DNA from: Spinacia oleracea
Lineage: Eukaryota; Streptophyta; Magnoliopsida; Caryophyllales; Amaranthaceae
DNA length: 64,000 bases
Direction: 5' to 3'
NCBI RefSeq assembly: GCF_020520425.1
Contig: NC_079490.1
Location: forward strand, 1,860,001-1,924,000
Every line of letters starts with the position of its first letter. Positions within the stretch are counted from its first letter, which is position 1. Below, piece by piece: positions 1 to 11,967 of the stretch. The notes beneath the pieces are model-generated. The model did not search any database, was not told where the DNA came from, and saw nothing but the letters and a program-made list of their open reading frames with translations. Made by a program: the position numbers and the translations under genes.

Positions 1-1360
1 TATATATTGCACTACCCTTTAATCATTTGTTTAAGAGTGCTTGAGAGTGGCATGGGTGGTCACAACACACACACGCGCGCGCGCGCCGGGCCGGGCTCGG
101 GCGAGGGCCGTGGGCCGTGGGCCTTGGTACTTGGTACTTGGGCCTTGGGCCTTGGGCCTTGGGCCTTGGGCCTTGGTACTTGGTACTTTTTCACAGAAAA
201 CACACAGATAAGCTTGTTCTAATTATTGTTCTTATTAGTCATAGTTCCTACAGCGGCGACTAGGCTAGATTCGGACTTAATCACAACCCAAAGAAACGAG
301 CGATTCTTACCCCAAATGAGAGACCCTAATTCTTAATTTTACCTTTACCGGCATTTTAACGGCGGCGGCGATTAGGATGATCTCAGAATAACGCCCAAGG
401 GTGAAGTGGATCTGCTCCCACAAACTCCTCCCCACGAAACCTGGAATTAGCCTTAGCTTCTCCAATAACCTTTCCAGCAGAAAGAAGAGCAAATAAGAGG
501 AGATCGAAGCCTCTTATTATGAAAAAACTTTGCTCCTTCTTCGACTTTGCCGGAAAATCACACCTACTAATTTTTATTTGCCGATCTACAATTTACAAAC
601 AACAGAACTTGAAAAACCGCGGCTCGCCGGCGATCTGTAGCAAGCAAGGATGCTCCAGCCACCAGCGAGCCGTCGGTGGAGGCGGCGCTAGGGTTTGAGA
701 GTTTTTCTTAGAGAGAAGGGAGAGGGTTTTATTTTAGAGAGTTAGTAAGCTTTTTTCTACCAAGAAAATGTTTGGAAGAATAAAGCAATGAAGTTACTTA
801 TCATAAAAGCTTTTTTTCACTGGTATATATTACCTCTAAATCCAAATCATAAATTAACAATACATGGCCACACATTATAGAAGCATTATCCAAAAAATAT
901 TGTAAATACTTAAATCAAAGCTAAACCTTAAGCCCACTAATTGCATACAAAGGCACGATAAGCAAATGCTTTGAATGCCCACAACAAATTGAGTAAATTT
1001 TGCTTGGAATGTCCCAAGTATGTCTAAGATATTAGATTTTCAACCCCAATACCAGACATTTGCATGGGACATTACAAATTTACAAGCAACCTTGAATCAA
1101 ACAGGATGGAAAAGTTAAAAACCCTTGACCTCAATCTTTACCTAGTGATACTGACAACAACTTTTAGAGGGATACTTAATATTCCAGTTTTTAGTCATAT
1201 TTTGCAGGTGCAACTACATCATCCTATCTGATCAGGATTCCTGAAAAATATATAACAGTTAAGACCAGATTAATCTCACATCAGAAAGCTTGGTAGGTCA
1301 GCTTTTTCTGATAGGTTTGCTCTTCAGAGATCTTTTTGCATTTCCATTATATTCCCCTAA
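1..1360. other. Left-edge non-coding stretch with microsatellites
   Basis: No convincing gene. It holds a CA/CG dinucleotide tract near 62-85 and about five copies of a 7-base TTGGGCC unit at about 137-172. The GC-richer part at 600-760 reads on the minus strand like a 5' leader (an AACCCTAG-type start and pyrimidine runs), so a minus-strand gene may begin here and leave the window to the left. Short minus-strand frames at 307-492 have no recognisable domain. The rest (760-1360) is AT-rich with nothing identified. Confidence 0.4.
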
Positions 1361-2099
1361 GGGGCCGTTTGGTACAACAAAGGGAAAGGGAATGCCTTCA
1401 AGAAAGGGCAAGAAGGAAAGGAATGTAAAAGTGTTTGATTTTAAAAGTTGTTTGTTTTACAAAATAATCCCCACCACAATCCTTAACTCAAGAGTCACGG
1501 CTTTGCAGCTCCCCATCTCCCTTAACCGGATCGGCGGCGCCTCCCCATCCCCCTTTACCGACCCTCCGGCGTCTCCCTCGCCCCTTCTTCGGCGCCTCCC
1601 CTCTCCCTAACACCAGGTAATTGTTTCTCTCTCCTCTCCTCTCTTCTCTTTTAGATCTGGTGGTTGGGGTTGTTCACGGGCGGTTTCCGAGGTCGTTGGT
1701 TTGTTTTTTAGGTAGGTGTGGTGGTTTTGGGGGTGGGTGGGTTATTTTTTGTGGTGAATTTGTGGTGGTTGGCCGCGACGAGGATAACAACACCGACGAA
1801 AAATGCGCGACTCCGGTGAGGATAGCGGCTCCGGCGATTTGATGAGGATGGCATGTGGTTGTGGGATGGTGTTGGCATGGAGGTGTATTGGTGGTCATGG
1901 TGGATGTGGTGGTGTGTTGATGACTAGGGAAAAGGAATGGAAATACCATGGGGGGTGGGGTGAATCAGAGTAGAGTCATTTGGGGGGGGTAAGGAGGGGG
2001 TAAAGGGAATGATTAAAATGACATAACAAACAACAATAAAGGGAACTTGCCAATTTCATTCCCATTCCCTTTCCTGAATACCCCCAACCAAACAGCCCC
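1361..2099. mobile_element. Tourist-like (PIF/Harbinger) non-autonomous element
   Basis: The left end GGGGCCGTTTGGTA and the right end CCAAACAGCCCC are inverted. The element is flanked by TAA at 1358-1360 and 2100-2102, the target duplication of PIF/Harbinger elements. It is 739 bp long with no transposase. The interior is C/T-rich on the left and G/T-rich on the right (about 1500-1990), which creates short spurious frames. The purine-rich subterminal block after the left end is mirrored by a pyrimidine-rich block before the right end. Confidence 0.75.
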
Positions 2100-2551
2100 T
2101 AATTGATTGTTTTTGATATTGCACATACTTTTTTAATCAATATGGTTAATTTGAGGGATTAGATGATGTGTATACACATAAGAGGATGGTGCAGGTGATA
2201 ACATTACATAAGAAACAAACTGGAATTTAGTTGCAGGTGCTAACATTACTTGTAGGATTCTTGGGACTTGGGAGTTTCTCTCAAGTAGGCTATCATATGT
2301 TCTTTCTAGCTAAACAGAGGATAACTCATAATGTGGAAGATTCAAATCATTAAACAGACCAAGAAAATACCTATTTATAATGTATTTCCACAAGTAAAGG
2401 CTCTAGTTTTGACTGTAATCTGCCAAGGAAGAAATATCATCAGACTTACAAGTTACAAGTCCTAATTTACTGTGGTAAAGTACAGAAATGCATAGAGCAC
2501 CTTTCCTATTTTTGAAGTTCGATTTCCAAATTTGTGAAGTATGCTAAAGAA

Positions 2552-2705
2552 GAGATCTACTGGCTATCCGCTAGGCGCTAGCTTACGGGTTCGATCCCTG
2601 GAAACAACCTTGTTATGAAAATAAGGGTAAGTTGCGTACATTTGAACCTTCTGCAGACCCTGAGCTGAATAGCGGGAGCCTTATGCACTGGGTACCCCTT
2701 TTATT
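2552..2705 (+). mobile_element. tRNA-derived SINE
   Basis: The 154-bp insert is flanked by the direct repeat CTAAAGAA at 2544-2551 and 2706-2713. A tRNA-like head carries a pol III B box (GGGTTCGATCCC, near 2587-2598). The body reads like common plant SINEs, with a 'gtaagttgcgtaca' block and an 'agcgggagccttatgcac' block, and it ends in a T-rich tail. No coding capacity is expected. Confidence 0.7.
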
Positions 2706-2713
2706 CTAAAGAA

Positions 2714-4804
2714 TAAGCTTTCTGATTTACGGAAGAAAGAAAGAGGAACTATATACAGGATTGAGTTGTGTGTACTCAGTAAAATTATTTGGATCACTAG
2801 AATAGAGCGTGTTTCTATAATCCTTAAGAATCATGTGTAGATCAAATTGGATCAAAGATATTGATTTTTGCTTGTTATTACACAATTCCCTCGATAGAGA
2901 GAGACACATAATCAACTCACGTACCTCTTAACAGCCTTAAGTGCCTCAAATTGATTTGCTAACTACGAATTTTACAACACGTACAAATCGACATGCTTCA
3001 TTTCAAGGCAGTAGAGCAAGACCAAGTTTGTAGATGACCTTATTACTACCATTTATACTGAAAACTCTAGGAAAACAAAAATAAAACAAAGCTATAGCAC
3101 CAAAAATTCTTTCATGACGTGTGCGGAGTTTCTGTCTTTCTGTTAGCTTCAGACATAACCAGACATAACCATTTAACAGACTAACATGAAAATGTATAGG
3201 ACCAAAGAAGAATGATACGAAAGGATAATTCAGTATCCGAAAAGAATAGATGCTTCAATACCACCCTCCTTCAGAGTTTATGAGGCATCAACTAATTTTA
3301 GAACATGCAGAGTAATTAACATTTCTCTTTATTTCATTTGGCCTTTCCCTTTCTTTCCTATAGTCTCAGACTTATCATATTCTTCCTCACATTGTTCAGT
3401 TGAAATTAGTTAGTTAATAGATAATATCAAGTTACCAATACATTATACAACCAAAAATATGCAGATTATAAACTGTAAGCATGTACAATCAAAAGCATAC
3501 TCACCTTGACGGCTTCACCTACCAGCATATGTCACGCTAGCACATTTGGTTAGGTCCATCAACTCAGCATTTCAATCCACACTATAGTCGGAGCCCTCCC
3601 CGGGTAGGCCTGTAGGAAAAGTCCATATCAGCTCAGCCTTTGCAAGACATGCATGACCAAGAAAGTCAATACAAATCACGTAAGAGTGAAAAAGGGTTGC
3701 GGAAAATAATGTTAAATTGTTTTTTGCTAGGCCTGGCAACATAACATACAGTTTAGTATTCAAACATAACAATAACAGATAGCATGCTCGAGAGAGGAAC
3801 ACAAACCCAGTTTGTTGTAAATGCTCAACTGCACAGAGAACGGTGCATAACGACATAACGTCACCTCGCACTGTAAAGAATCGATTAATGAAATCCAGCC
3901 AATTCACCCTTCCCAGACAAAATTGCAGAAAACAATGTCAGATCCATTTCTGTTGTAAATACCACCAGCAAGCTCAAAGTAACTCCCACTGATAATCATG
4001 TAGTAGGCTGGTACTAGTTTCAAAAGATCAATTCAATCTCAGCTTTCTGGTAGAAAATAGAAAACGACATGTTTTCAGCGAGATGACTCTGGAGCTTGTC
4101 ACAACTTACAACATTAAAAGAAAAAAACTTCCGCAACTTCATGCAATTATTGTCAGTCATAGCAATAACATATAAAGAACCAATATTATCTATAAATAAC
4201 AATAACATACTTCCTTCCTTCAAAAAGTAAAACTAATAGAATGTATCAAACAGTTCTAGGCTACCACTATCCCCGTCTACAAATCATCCACCGCCTTTAT
4301 CTAGTCATATGGTGTGGTAAAAGTTAACATAGAATAACCGTACACAGCCAAGCAAATCAATCGAACTCTAATCGCAAATTTGTAGATGAATATATCAATA
4401 TTTCAGAATCAGGTTCTTCTCCAAGTTATCAGACACTAACAAAAAACAGAAGCACACACTAAATATCGATCTCTACCTATGCATTCAAATGAATGTTATA
4501 AATACAACTCGACAAGTTAAAAGAAAAAGCATATTACGGGAGTATACCTAGCTAAACTGTAAAAATTAAAAATTAAAAAACAGCATAGAACTACTAATGA
4601 ATTGTCTAAACAGTAGACTAACCTCTGTTTCTGACTTGACAATGGAAATCTTGCCAAAAATATAAAATTACCAACCCTGGTTTTGTGCATTGCATATGCA
4701 CTGTGAAGCAAGCAAATAAATGAAGCTGTGGGGAAAATGACAAAATTTTGACTTCCATTAAATCTTTGGTCATATTTGGTACATAGTTATGCAAGACAAA
4801 CTAA
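2714..4804. other. Intergenic stretch, nothing identified
   Basis: AT-rich sequence between the SINE and the 3' end of the mTERF gene. The open frames here (for example minus 3572-3907 and 4020-4223) have no recognisable domain and no codon bias that I can see. The part next to 4804 is presumably the mTERF 3' UTR and polyadenylation region. Confidence 0.4.
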
Positions 4805-6913
4805 CTAGAGAGAAACAGTGGACCTATAGAGCACTTCATCTTCACTTTCATATTCTTCATCTGGTACATTATTATGACTTCCAGGAAGTTCTAACTTTCC
4901 ACCCATGTTAAACAAGGGGCCAGAACTCTCAGTTTCAAAATAATCACCCTGAAGTCTTTCTTCAAACCTCTTCTCACTGCAGTTGAGAAACCATGCCAAA
5001 GAGCACCTGACCCCTTTACTCTGTAATCTCTGATATCTAGGTTTAATCCGGGATTCCAAGCTATAGGTAAAGTATTCTGGAAACTCGACTAGCTCTCTTA
5101 TTGGACGACCCATTTCACTCTTGAAGAAGTAAAAACTATTTTTCATAATCGCAAGTGGCGCAGCCACTAGTTGTGGACATCTCACAACCATTTTAGCCAC
5201 ATCTCCAGCAGGTATACCCCGTGCTATAAGAAACTCGACAGGTTTCATAATCACATTCTGGTTAAGGCTAACTATCTGAGGCATTCTCTCGATGATTTGT
5301 GCAAAACCTTCCGGATCAATCTTGAGCTTCAAATTGAAAAAATACTGCTGGGTAGACATTTTTGCCTTGAGTGGTAGACCAAGAATCTGTGGGTATTGCG
5401 CTATAATTAAAGGAACCTTTTCCCTACTTATACCAAAGCTGATCAAACATTCAACATTAGGTTTCACAGTTTCAAGCAAATCATAACCAATCACATATGG
5501 CCGCTTCTCAAACATTCGTGACAATATCTTCTTCGGCAAACCCAATGAAACCAAGTACTCAACAAGTGGTTTAATCATAGTGCCAACTCTCATCCCCAAA
5601 AGATAGGGATATTGTGTCGCCATTGGTCCAATATCTCTAGGGTTCACCCCAATACTAACAAGGTATGCCACCGATGTACTCATTGTCCCTTCAAGCTTAA
5701 ACCCCAGTAATTCAGGATACTTTTGCAGCACATATCCAATATCTTCCTTCTCAATATCAAGCCCGCGAAGGAACTTAATAACCGGAACAAGCTCAACCAC
5801 CACACTAGCATGTAAAACTTGTGGGTAATTCTTCACAAACTCCCCTAATTTTGCTCTAGGTAACCCAATCTTTTCCAAATACCCTAACACCGGGATGATA
5901 TTCTTTCGAACGCTACAACCGAGCATCAATGGGTACTCATTAATATCATCGATACTCAACCCTATCTTCTGCAAAAACTCCACTCTCTCCCTCATAACAT
6001 CAACGGTAGAAGGCAACTCAATATCCTCTAACTCATCAGTAACAATCCCCAAAGTCTTCAAATAATCGCATATAATTACTTTTGACACTAGCCTCTCCTT
6101 GCGCCCTTGAACAACACCCCAGGTAACAGATGGCATTTCATACTCGGGTAATTTATTTGATTGCGTCGAAAATGAACGAAACTGATAAACCCCATAAACC
6201 CTAGAATCCAAAATTGGGGATTTTCCCAACAGGGTATTTCTGGGAATTGGGATTTTCGCATTGTTGGAGGATTTCAGAGATGAAACTTCATTGTTGAAGA
6301 CTGAGTCATGAAATCTGAAACACCAATTAAAAAGATAACTTAGGCTTAAAAGCCAAAAGAAAGCATCCAGGACAAAATTGAAGTTCTTACAGAACTTAGA
6401 TATCACAAGCTAAATAACAGACTTCAATTTGACCAATGTAAGGCAGCTAAAGAAATAATGATCAAGTTGCATAATTGAAGACCAACGTGCCACCCCTGTC
6501 CCTCGGCTACCCTTACAGGGCGGAGCGCTATCTCACTCGAAAGCCCTAGTTTTATACAACCAATTGACCACCATAGACACCTACCAACTTGACTACATCT
6601 ATGGTAGTAATTCATCAATTTCCAACTAACTTAACTGCATTGTCAACATAAAATAACAAACCAATTGGCAAAAACTCGAATTTATAGAAAATAGCAATAG
6701 TAATTGACAAATATTAACAACAAAATGACAAGCTCACCTCTTTCCGGAGGCAACAAACTCATCCTGATCAATCACTTGTTGTGTTTCTTCCACCCGCTTC
6801 CACATGGTAGTAGTTCGAGGCCCACCTCCCATGGACCGGACCCATAGGAGACCGAATGGTGGTCGGCGTCGATAAATTCTGGATGTTTCTCGGAAGATTA
6901 CGGTGGTTATCAT
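4805..6913 (-). CDS. mTERF-family organelle gene expression factor (mTERF4/BSM-like group)
   Basis: Two coding exons: 6913-6738 and 6314-4805 (donor GT at 6737-6736, acceptor AG at 6316-6315), 561 aa. The genomic frame also opens at 6406 inside the intron, but that N-terminus is intronic. The spliced start gives an Arg-rich, acid-poor leader (MITTVIFRETSRIYRRR) that suits a mitochondrial or plastid presequence. The body is a chain of about nine mTERF helical repeats with the family's recurring P-x-x-L pattern (YPLMLGCS, YPQVLHAS, YPELLGFK, YPYLLGMR, YPQILGLP, MPQIVSLN, CPQLVAAP). The C-terminus is acidic. The sequence resembles the Arabidopsis At2g44020/mTERF4 (BSM/RUG2) group. Members bind organelle nucleic acid and act in intron splicing or transcription; the exact organelle and orthologue are inferred. 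A telo-box lies just upstream. Confidence 0.9.
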
Positions 6914-6940
6914 GGTGGTTCAGTGGGTGGAGGGTTTTTT

Positions 6941-6955
6941 AGGGTTTAGGGTTTA
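6941..6955 (-). promoter_or_regulatory. Telo-box upstream of the mTERF gene
   Basis: On the minus strand this reads as two tandem AAACCCTA-type units, about 28 bp upstream of the chosen ATG, so in the 5' leader or core promoter. Telo-boxes are typical of plant translation-related and organelle-biogenesis genes. The same motif precedes the eL22 gene in this window. Confidence 0.55.
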
Positions 6956-7812
6956 TGCGGGGGACAAATTGGGGAGAACAATTTTACGATTATCAAAACA
7001 AATTAATATGTTCTGCATAATCCACCGCTTATTGCTAGCAATAACAAACAACATCCAAATTCAATTTATGAACTTGCATAACAACTACCAGAAACAAATC
7101 CCAAAACTATAGACAAGCTGCCATAATTTTCCCAGAACTATGAGCAACTGCCGCACGGTGTTTCCGGAGCTCTTCGTCAACTACCGCCGCCCCTGAATAG
7201 ATGCCGGAGGTCTTGAAAATCTGCCGGAAAGTTTTTCCGGTGCCTTCGATTTGTTGCCGGACAAAATTTCTGATAACTACCTTTGAGAATCTGATTTAAA
7301 CTTTAATCATTGTTTCAAATTACTATTATAGTTATGATTTTACACAAAATTTGAACTGCCAATCAACAATTAAACCACCAAATAGGTTATTCATCAAGTT
7401 TTTAGCTAGAGATGAAGAGAATAATGGTAATATGGTAGACTGGTAGTGGCTAGTGGGCCGGTGAAAAACGTACTAGAGTTTGAGACGCAAGAAGAGAAGG
7501 AAAAAAAAAAGTTTATTTGGGACAAATTCGGGCCGGGTCAGGGTCTAACATAAAAAATTTATGAACAAACTCGTAAATTTGGTGAGGTTTTTCGGGTCGT
7601 AGTCGTCATTTGGTCTGAAATGTGTATTTTAGACTGTCCAACCCCACACTTTATCTGGTCTGATCGGACTGGGCTATAGTCGATCAGGTATACGGGTATA
7701 CCGTATACATAATAGTTAAACATTTTCATATCGGAATAACATAAAAAGACTTATATTATACTTTAATTTCTTCAATGTTTACATCACTTTGTCAAAAAAA
7801 AAAAAAAATCAA

Positions 7813-8374
7813 TCAATAACAAAAATACCAAACAAACCAAAAATAAAGAGAAGCTACACCACCAAATGCTACAAGTACACATAAAAATAACACTAGCATG
7901 TTGGGTAGGGGCTTCTCCAGACTGCCTTGTGTTATTTCACTTGGTAGTTTCAACCTTCGTGTTGGGGTTGGTGTTGGTGTTGGTGTTGGTGTTGGTGATG
8001 GTGCTGGTGCTGAAAAAATCGGGATAATCAACGATCCGATGACGATTATCATAACTATCACTCCCAGTAATTTCTACAGAAAACATGCAAGTATTAATAA
8101 AAGAAAGGTAAAAAAATCTAAAATTGGGCCAAGCAATTAAATTTTTGAAATGACTTTATTCTAGGAACCTGAGAATCGAGACTAATGATATTCTGCTTTT
8201 TTTATAAAAAAAAAAGAAGTTAAAAGATAATATCTAAAAAAAACTATTGTAATCATTGTAAAATTATCCAATAAAAAGATCGAAACAAAATAGAGTAAAC
8301 CATACACATTTACACTAGAATCAAAGGTGCAAGCAAAAGAAGAACACGTAAATAAACGTTACCTGGCCCTGCAT
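7813..8374 (-). CDS. Putative small arabinogalactan-like (Pro/Thr-rich) membrane or secreted protein
   Basis: A proposed two-exon model: 8374-8363 (Met-Gln-Gly-Gln) and 8073-7813, joined by a GT donor at 8362-8361 and an AG acceptor at 8075-8074, 90 aa. The order is a hydrophobic segment ending ...IIPIFSA (signal peptide or anchor), then APAPSPTPTPTPTPT, which is a classic arabinogalactan glycomodule with alternating Pro, then a short basic stretch, then a hydrophobic C-terminus (about residues 62-90) that could be a GPI-attachment signal or a membrane helix. The TP repeat comes from a 6-base microsatellite, so its length may vary. The intron, the first exon and expression are inferred. No family member is recognised by name. 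Confidence 0.45.
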
Positions 8375-8586
8375 TTTTCGATGACTACTGTTGAAAATTC
8401 TTATTGAGAAAACAAAAAAGAGTAAAAAGTGTAAAGTGAGAAATGTCCCTCAAATTGTTGGAGCTTATATTGTTTTTGTGGAGTGTTGTTGGAGCTTATA
8501 TCTAAATTAAATTGCAATGATTTTATGTTTTGGCTAGTGTTTGAACAAACTTTTCAAGGCTTAATATAATCTCCTTTTTGTTGATA

Positions 8587-8855
8587 CTCCCTCCGTCCCT
8601 TAATACTCGACCCGGTTTGACCGACACAGAGTTTAAGGAACTTGAATTGACTTATTAGTTTAATAGATAGTGGTGTATTATTTTAATGTAGTTAGTGGGA
8701 AATGTGTAAAGGGGTAGAGTATGGGTTGAATTTTTTATTATTTTTTGTATAGAGTAAGGGGTAGGTGGGTTAATAAGGGGGAAGTGAAAAATAATATAAT
8801 ACTGTTAAATATTTCCATTTTTAGAAACAGGTCAAGTATTAAGGGACAGAGGGAG
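8587..8855. mobile_element. Stowaway MITE (Tc1/Mariner)
   Basis: Terminal inverted repeats begin CTCCCTCCGTCCCTTAATAC, with the complement at the right end. TA target duplications sit at 8585-8586 and 8856-8857. The element is 269 bp and non-coding. Confidence 0.85.
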
Positions 8856-9234
8856 TAAAAAGAAAGTTACATCATGCAAGCAATGATTTTAAGTTAAAAG
8901 GAGTGATTTACACTTAAACGTTCATTATATATTTAGTAAAAATACCAGCTAATGCATCTACAAATCTACATTAGTGTCATCCTCAAATCTGATAGAGATC
9001 AGGTTAAAATGGAGCATAATACTGCAAATTTATGCCGAAGAACATGTCTCTCTTTTATTAACCCTATGTAATTTTTTATGGTCTTTCTAGCTATTGTAAA
9101 AAAAAAAAAAAAAAAAAAAAATTGATGTCCTTTGGACTTTGTATTTAAATTTTCCTTTTTCAACAATTAATATTTATAATTTGTTTTCCTTTGAAGTTCT
9201 GCTTCGTCGTTTGAATAATAAAAAAAAAATTATA

Positions 9235-9580
9235 CTCCCTCCGTCTCTTTTTGTTTTTTACGTTTGGTATTTTGCACGCGTTTTAACGACAATTAATGTG
9301 CATTGATATTCTTCTAAGTTTTTAGGTAAACGAGGAAAATTACGTTTATTTATAATGTTTTCACTCTTATCAAAATTCTGATATTGGGAAAATGAGAAAA
9401 AGTTAATGTTCAGTGGAAAAGTGTGAGAGATTAAATGACTAAATGAATTTAATTAGTTAAAATAATAATTGGACACAAATTTTGATAGAATATTAAATCA
9501 TTTACTCAAAAAGGAAAATGTAAAGAACATTTTGGACACCCAAAAAGGAAAACGTAAAGAACAAAAAGAGACGGAGGGAA
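9235..9580. mobile_element. Stowaway MITE
   Basis: The left end is CTCCCTCCGTCTCTTTTTG and the right end is its complement, with TA on both sides. About 346 bp. The subterminal regions are also complementary (TTTTTACGTTTGG-type block against AAAACGTAAAGAAC). No coding sequence. Confidence 0.8.
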
Positions 9581-10720
9581 TAATTTGTTTTTCTTTTTAA
9601 AAAAAATATTCATTTATGGTTAAGTATGAGTTAGTTTGTCTGGAAATTCAACATAGACCCCAACCAATACAAAAATAAGACTTAGATCCCAAACGGTGAA
9701 AAAATGATAACTCAAACCCCTTTTGTTTCCTTATCTCCGAATAGTAGTGCATTTTCTTAAAGTGTCATCCTAATTCCTAAAACCCATACTCATTGACAAT
9801 AATAGATGCTTTTAGGTTGTTTTTTTTTCTTAGAATTTTATTTCAGTTCAGATACATTAAGTTCAATTCAGTTTAGGTCAAAAAACAAGTTCTACATAGT
9901 ATGTAGTATTATGAAGAAGTAGAAGTCATATATCATAATCAAACTTTACATGTGATGTGGACAACTTGCGTTTTACATAATTAGGCATGGCATTATTCTG
10001 CTTATAGGTTGTCAAAAACTGACCAGATCACTAGATCAGAATGACATCCGACAAAACACAAAAAATAATACACATTAAATCTGCATGGACACACAAAATG
10101 TTATCCGATTATACCCGATCCGGCGATCCGTAACCGATCAATGACCCGATTTAACAACCTTTAACAACCTTTAACTACACGAGAGAGTGAGAGACTCACT
10201 TAATTTGCTTATTAATGGTCTACTAATGACGCGTTATATTATATGTACAAATTTCATACTGTATAAATCTTACAAAATGTTGATTGTGATACAAATGATA
10301 AATATGAACCCACTTACATTTGCAAATTTTGGAAATTTTTGTTACAATTTTAAGATTTCTTAGCGTTTTTCTAACAGTAGGATTCACCACCTAACCCCAC
10401 TAAAATATTATTTCTAAATCTGTCATTATATTGAGTAAAAATTAAAAATTCAGTAGAGTGTGAGAATGGGAAAATGTTTAGTTGACCCTAAGGGTTGGTA
10501 ACCCCTAAGATACATACTTTTTTTGTTCATTTTTATTCGCAATGTTTGTCATTTTCACGCATGTCAATACACAACTTTAATCATTAATATTTTTAATTCT
10601 CTTTAAGCAAAAATTATAAAAAGTTAATATTTTGACAATACGTATTAAGACGAATCTAACAATATTTCACATGACTATGTTTTACCTTACATATAAATCA
10701 CCAACAATGATCAAAGTATA
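9581..10720. other. Intergenic AT-rich stretch with Stowaway-like debris
   Basis: No gene seen. The part at about 10500-10715 shares phrases (a TTATAAAAAGTTGATATTTTG-like block and a GACTATGTTTTACCTTA-like block) with the elements near 15075-15331 and 44655-44930. It is probably a decayed member of the same Stowaway family without intact ends. Confidence 0.4.
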
Positions 10721-10721
10721 A

Positions 10722-10986
10722 CTAGCTTTTGGCTCGTGCGATGCACGAATTTTATTTTTTAATAAATTAATTAACTGGATGTTGATATGTAGAAGTTGAG
10801 GGGACAATTTAATAAACTATGGATTATTGATGAGTCGGGAGGTTAAGAATGTTAAAGGTTTTTTAATTATAAAATCAGAGAAGATTGTGAAAGATTTTAT
10901 TATTTTAAAAAAATAAAAGTAAAAAGGAACTTTAAGAGGGTGACACATGGCATGCAAATTTTTCTGTTTTAAAATATTAGTATAGA
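10722..10986 (-). mobile_element. Short non-autonomous Helitron
   Basis: Read on the minus strand it begins TCTATACTAATATTTTAAAA and ends with a short hairpin (TTCGTGCATCGCACGA) followed after a few bases by CTAG. The host bases are A on the 5' side and T on the 3' side, as for a Helitron insertion between A and T. 265 bp, no RepHel coding. Confidence 0.7.
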
Positions 10987-11253
10987 TATGTGAATAGTGT
11001 AGAAATCACAAACGTTGCGAGTATTAAAAATCGGAGGAATTATAACATAAAATAATACTCATTCTTTGTCAACGCATTAATTTGTATGTAAGCTTGATAC
11101 ATTAAACTCCCACTAATTGTAAACTTGATCATAGGCTAGGGAAAGTGATAAATCCAAGGAAAATTTTACTTCTTCCAAGGAAATCCACATTTTTTCAAAA
11201 CTGAATCATTAAACATTAAACTCCCACAATTGACCACTAGCAAAGGAATTGTT

Positions 11254-11255
<2 letters not shown>

Positions 11256-11285
<30 letters not shown>
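11256..11285 (+). repeat. 30-base poly-G tract
   Basis: An uninterrupted run of 30 G in otherwise AT-rich intergenic DNA, about 0.7 kb upstream of the neprosin-like gene. Its exact length may be a sequencing estimate. Confidence 0.8.
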
Positions 11286-11287
<2 letters not shown>

Positions 11288-11967
11288 AATTTGGGCCGGA
11301 AATTTGTGTCCAAACCCGTTGTTTCAACAATAGCTTTTTGGATAATTTGACCCGGACTAAATTCTAACTAAAACTCCACTTTTGAGCTGCCCAAAGCCGA
11401 AAAAATTCAAAATTTATTGGTTTGGATATTTGATTTTTTGTTCTGGATATTACAGATAGGGATGGTAGCGGTCCAGGACCCTATCCAGACCCGATTGACC
11501 ATATATTTAATATTTTATTTTTATTTGTAAATTAAAATATTATCGACATAATCGGAATGTAAAATAATCGAATTGGATATCCGATCCATTTTCTCATACT
11601 AGATTGGCCGGTTAACAGTTTGATTTACTCGGATGGGTTTTTTTTAATGCAAATTCCACCATGGCTAAACCTACAAGCCCACAAGGTGAGCCCATTAACT
11701 CCACATTGTGAACTTGACTTGCAAAAATGAGACTCAAATATTCAAATTATTAATTTTGGATCATCAATTATTTACCCAACGTCAAAAAATCATAAGTTGA
11801 TTTCTTACCAAAATAATTTAATGTTGTTTTTTATTTGTTTCCTTTATTTTACTTTTTTTTTTATTTATTCCCATTTTTGTAGATTTTTTTAGTAATATTT
11901 TTTATACACTATTTAATTGATTTGTATCCTCGAAAATAATTAAAGTTGTTTGTCTCAGAAATTGGTC

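Noticed and set aside
1290-1949. Several frames of 70-106 codons on both strands
   Set aside because: They lie inside or across the Tourist-like element, are low complexity (Pro/Ser or Gly/Val) and lack a start context.
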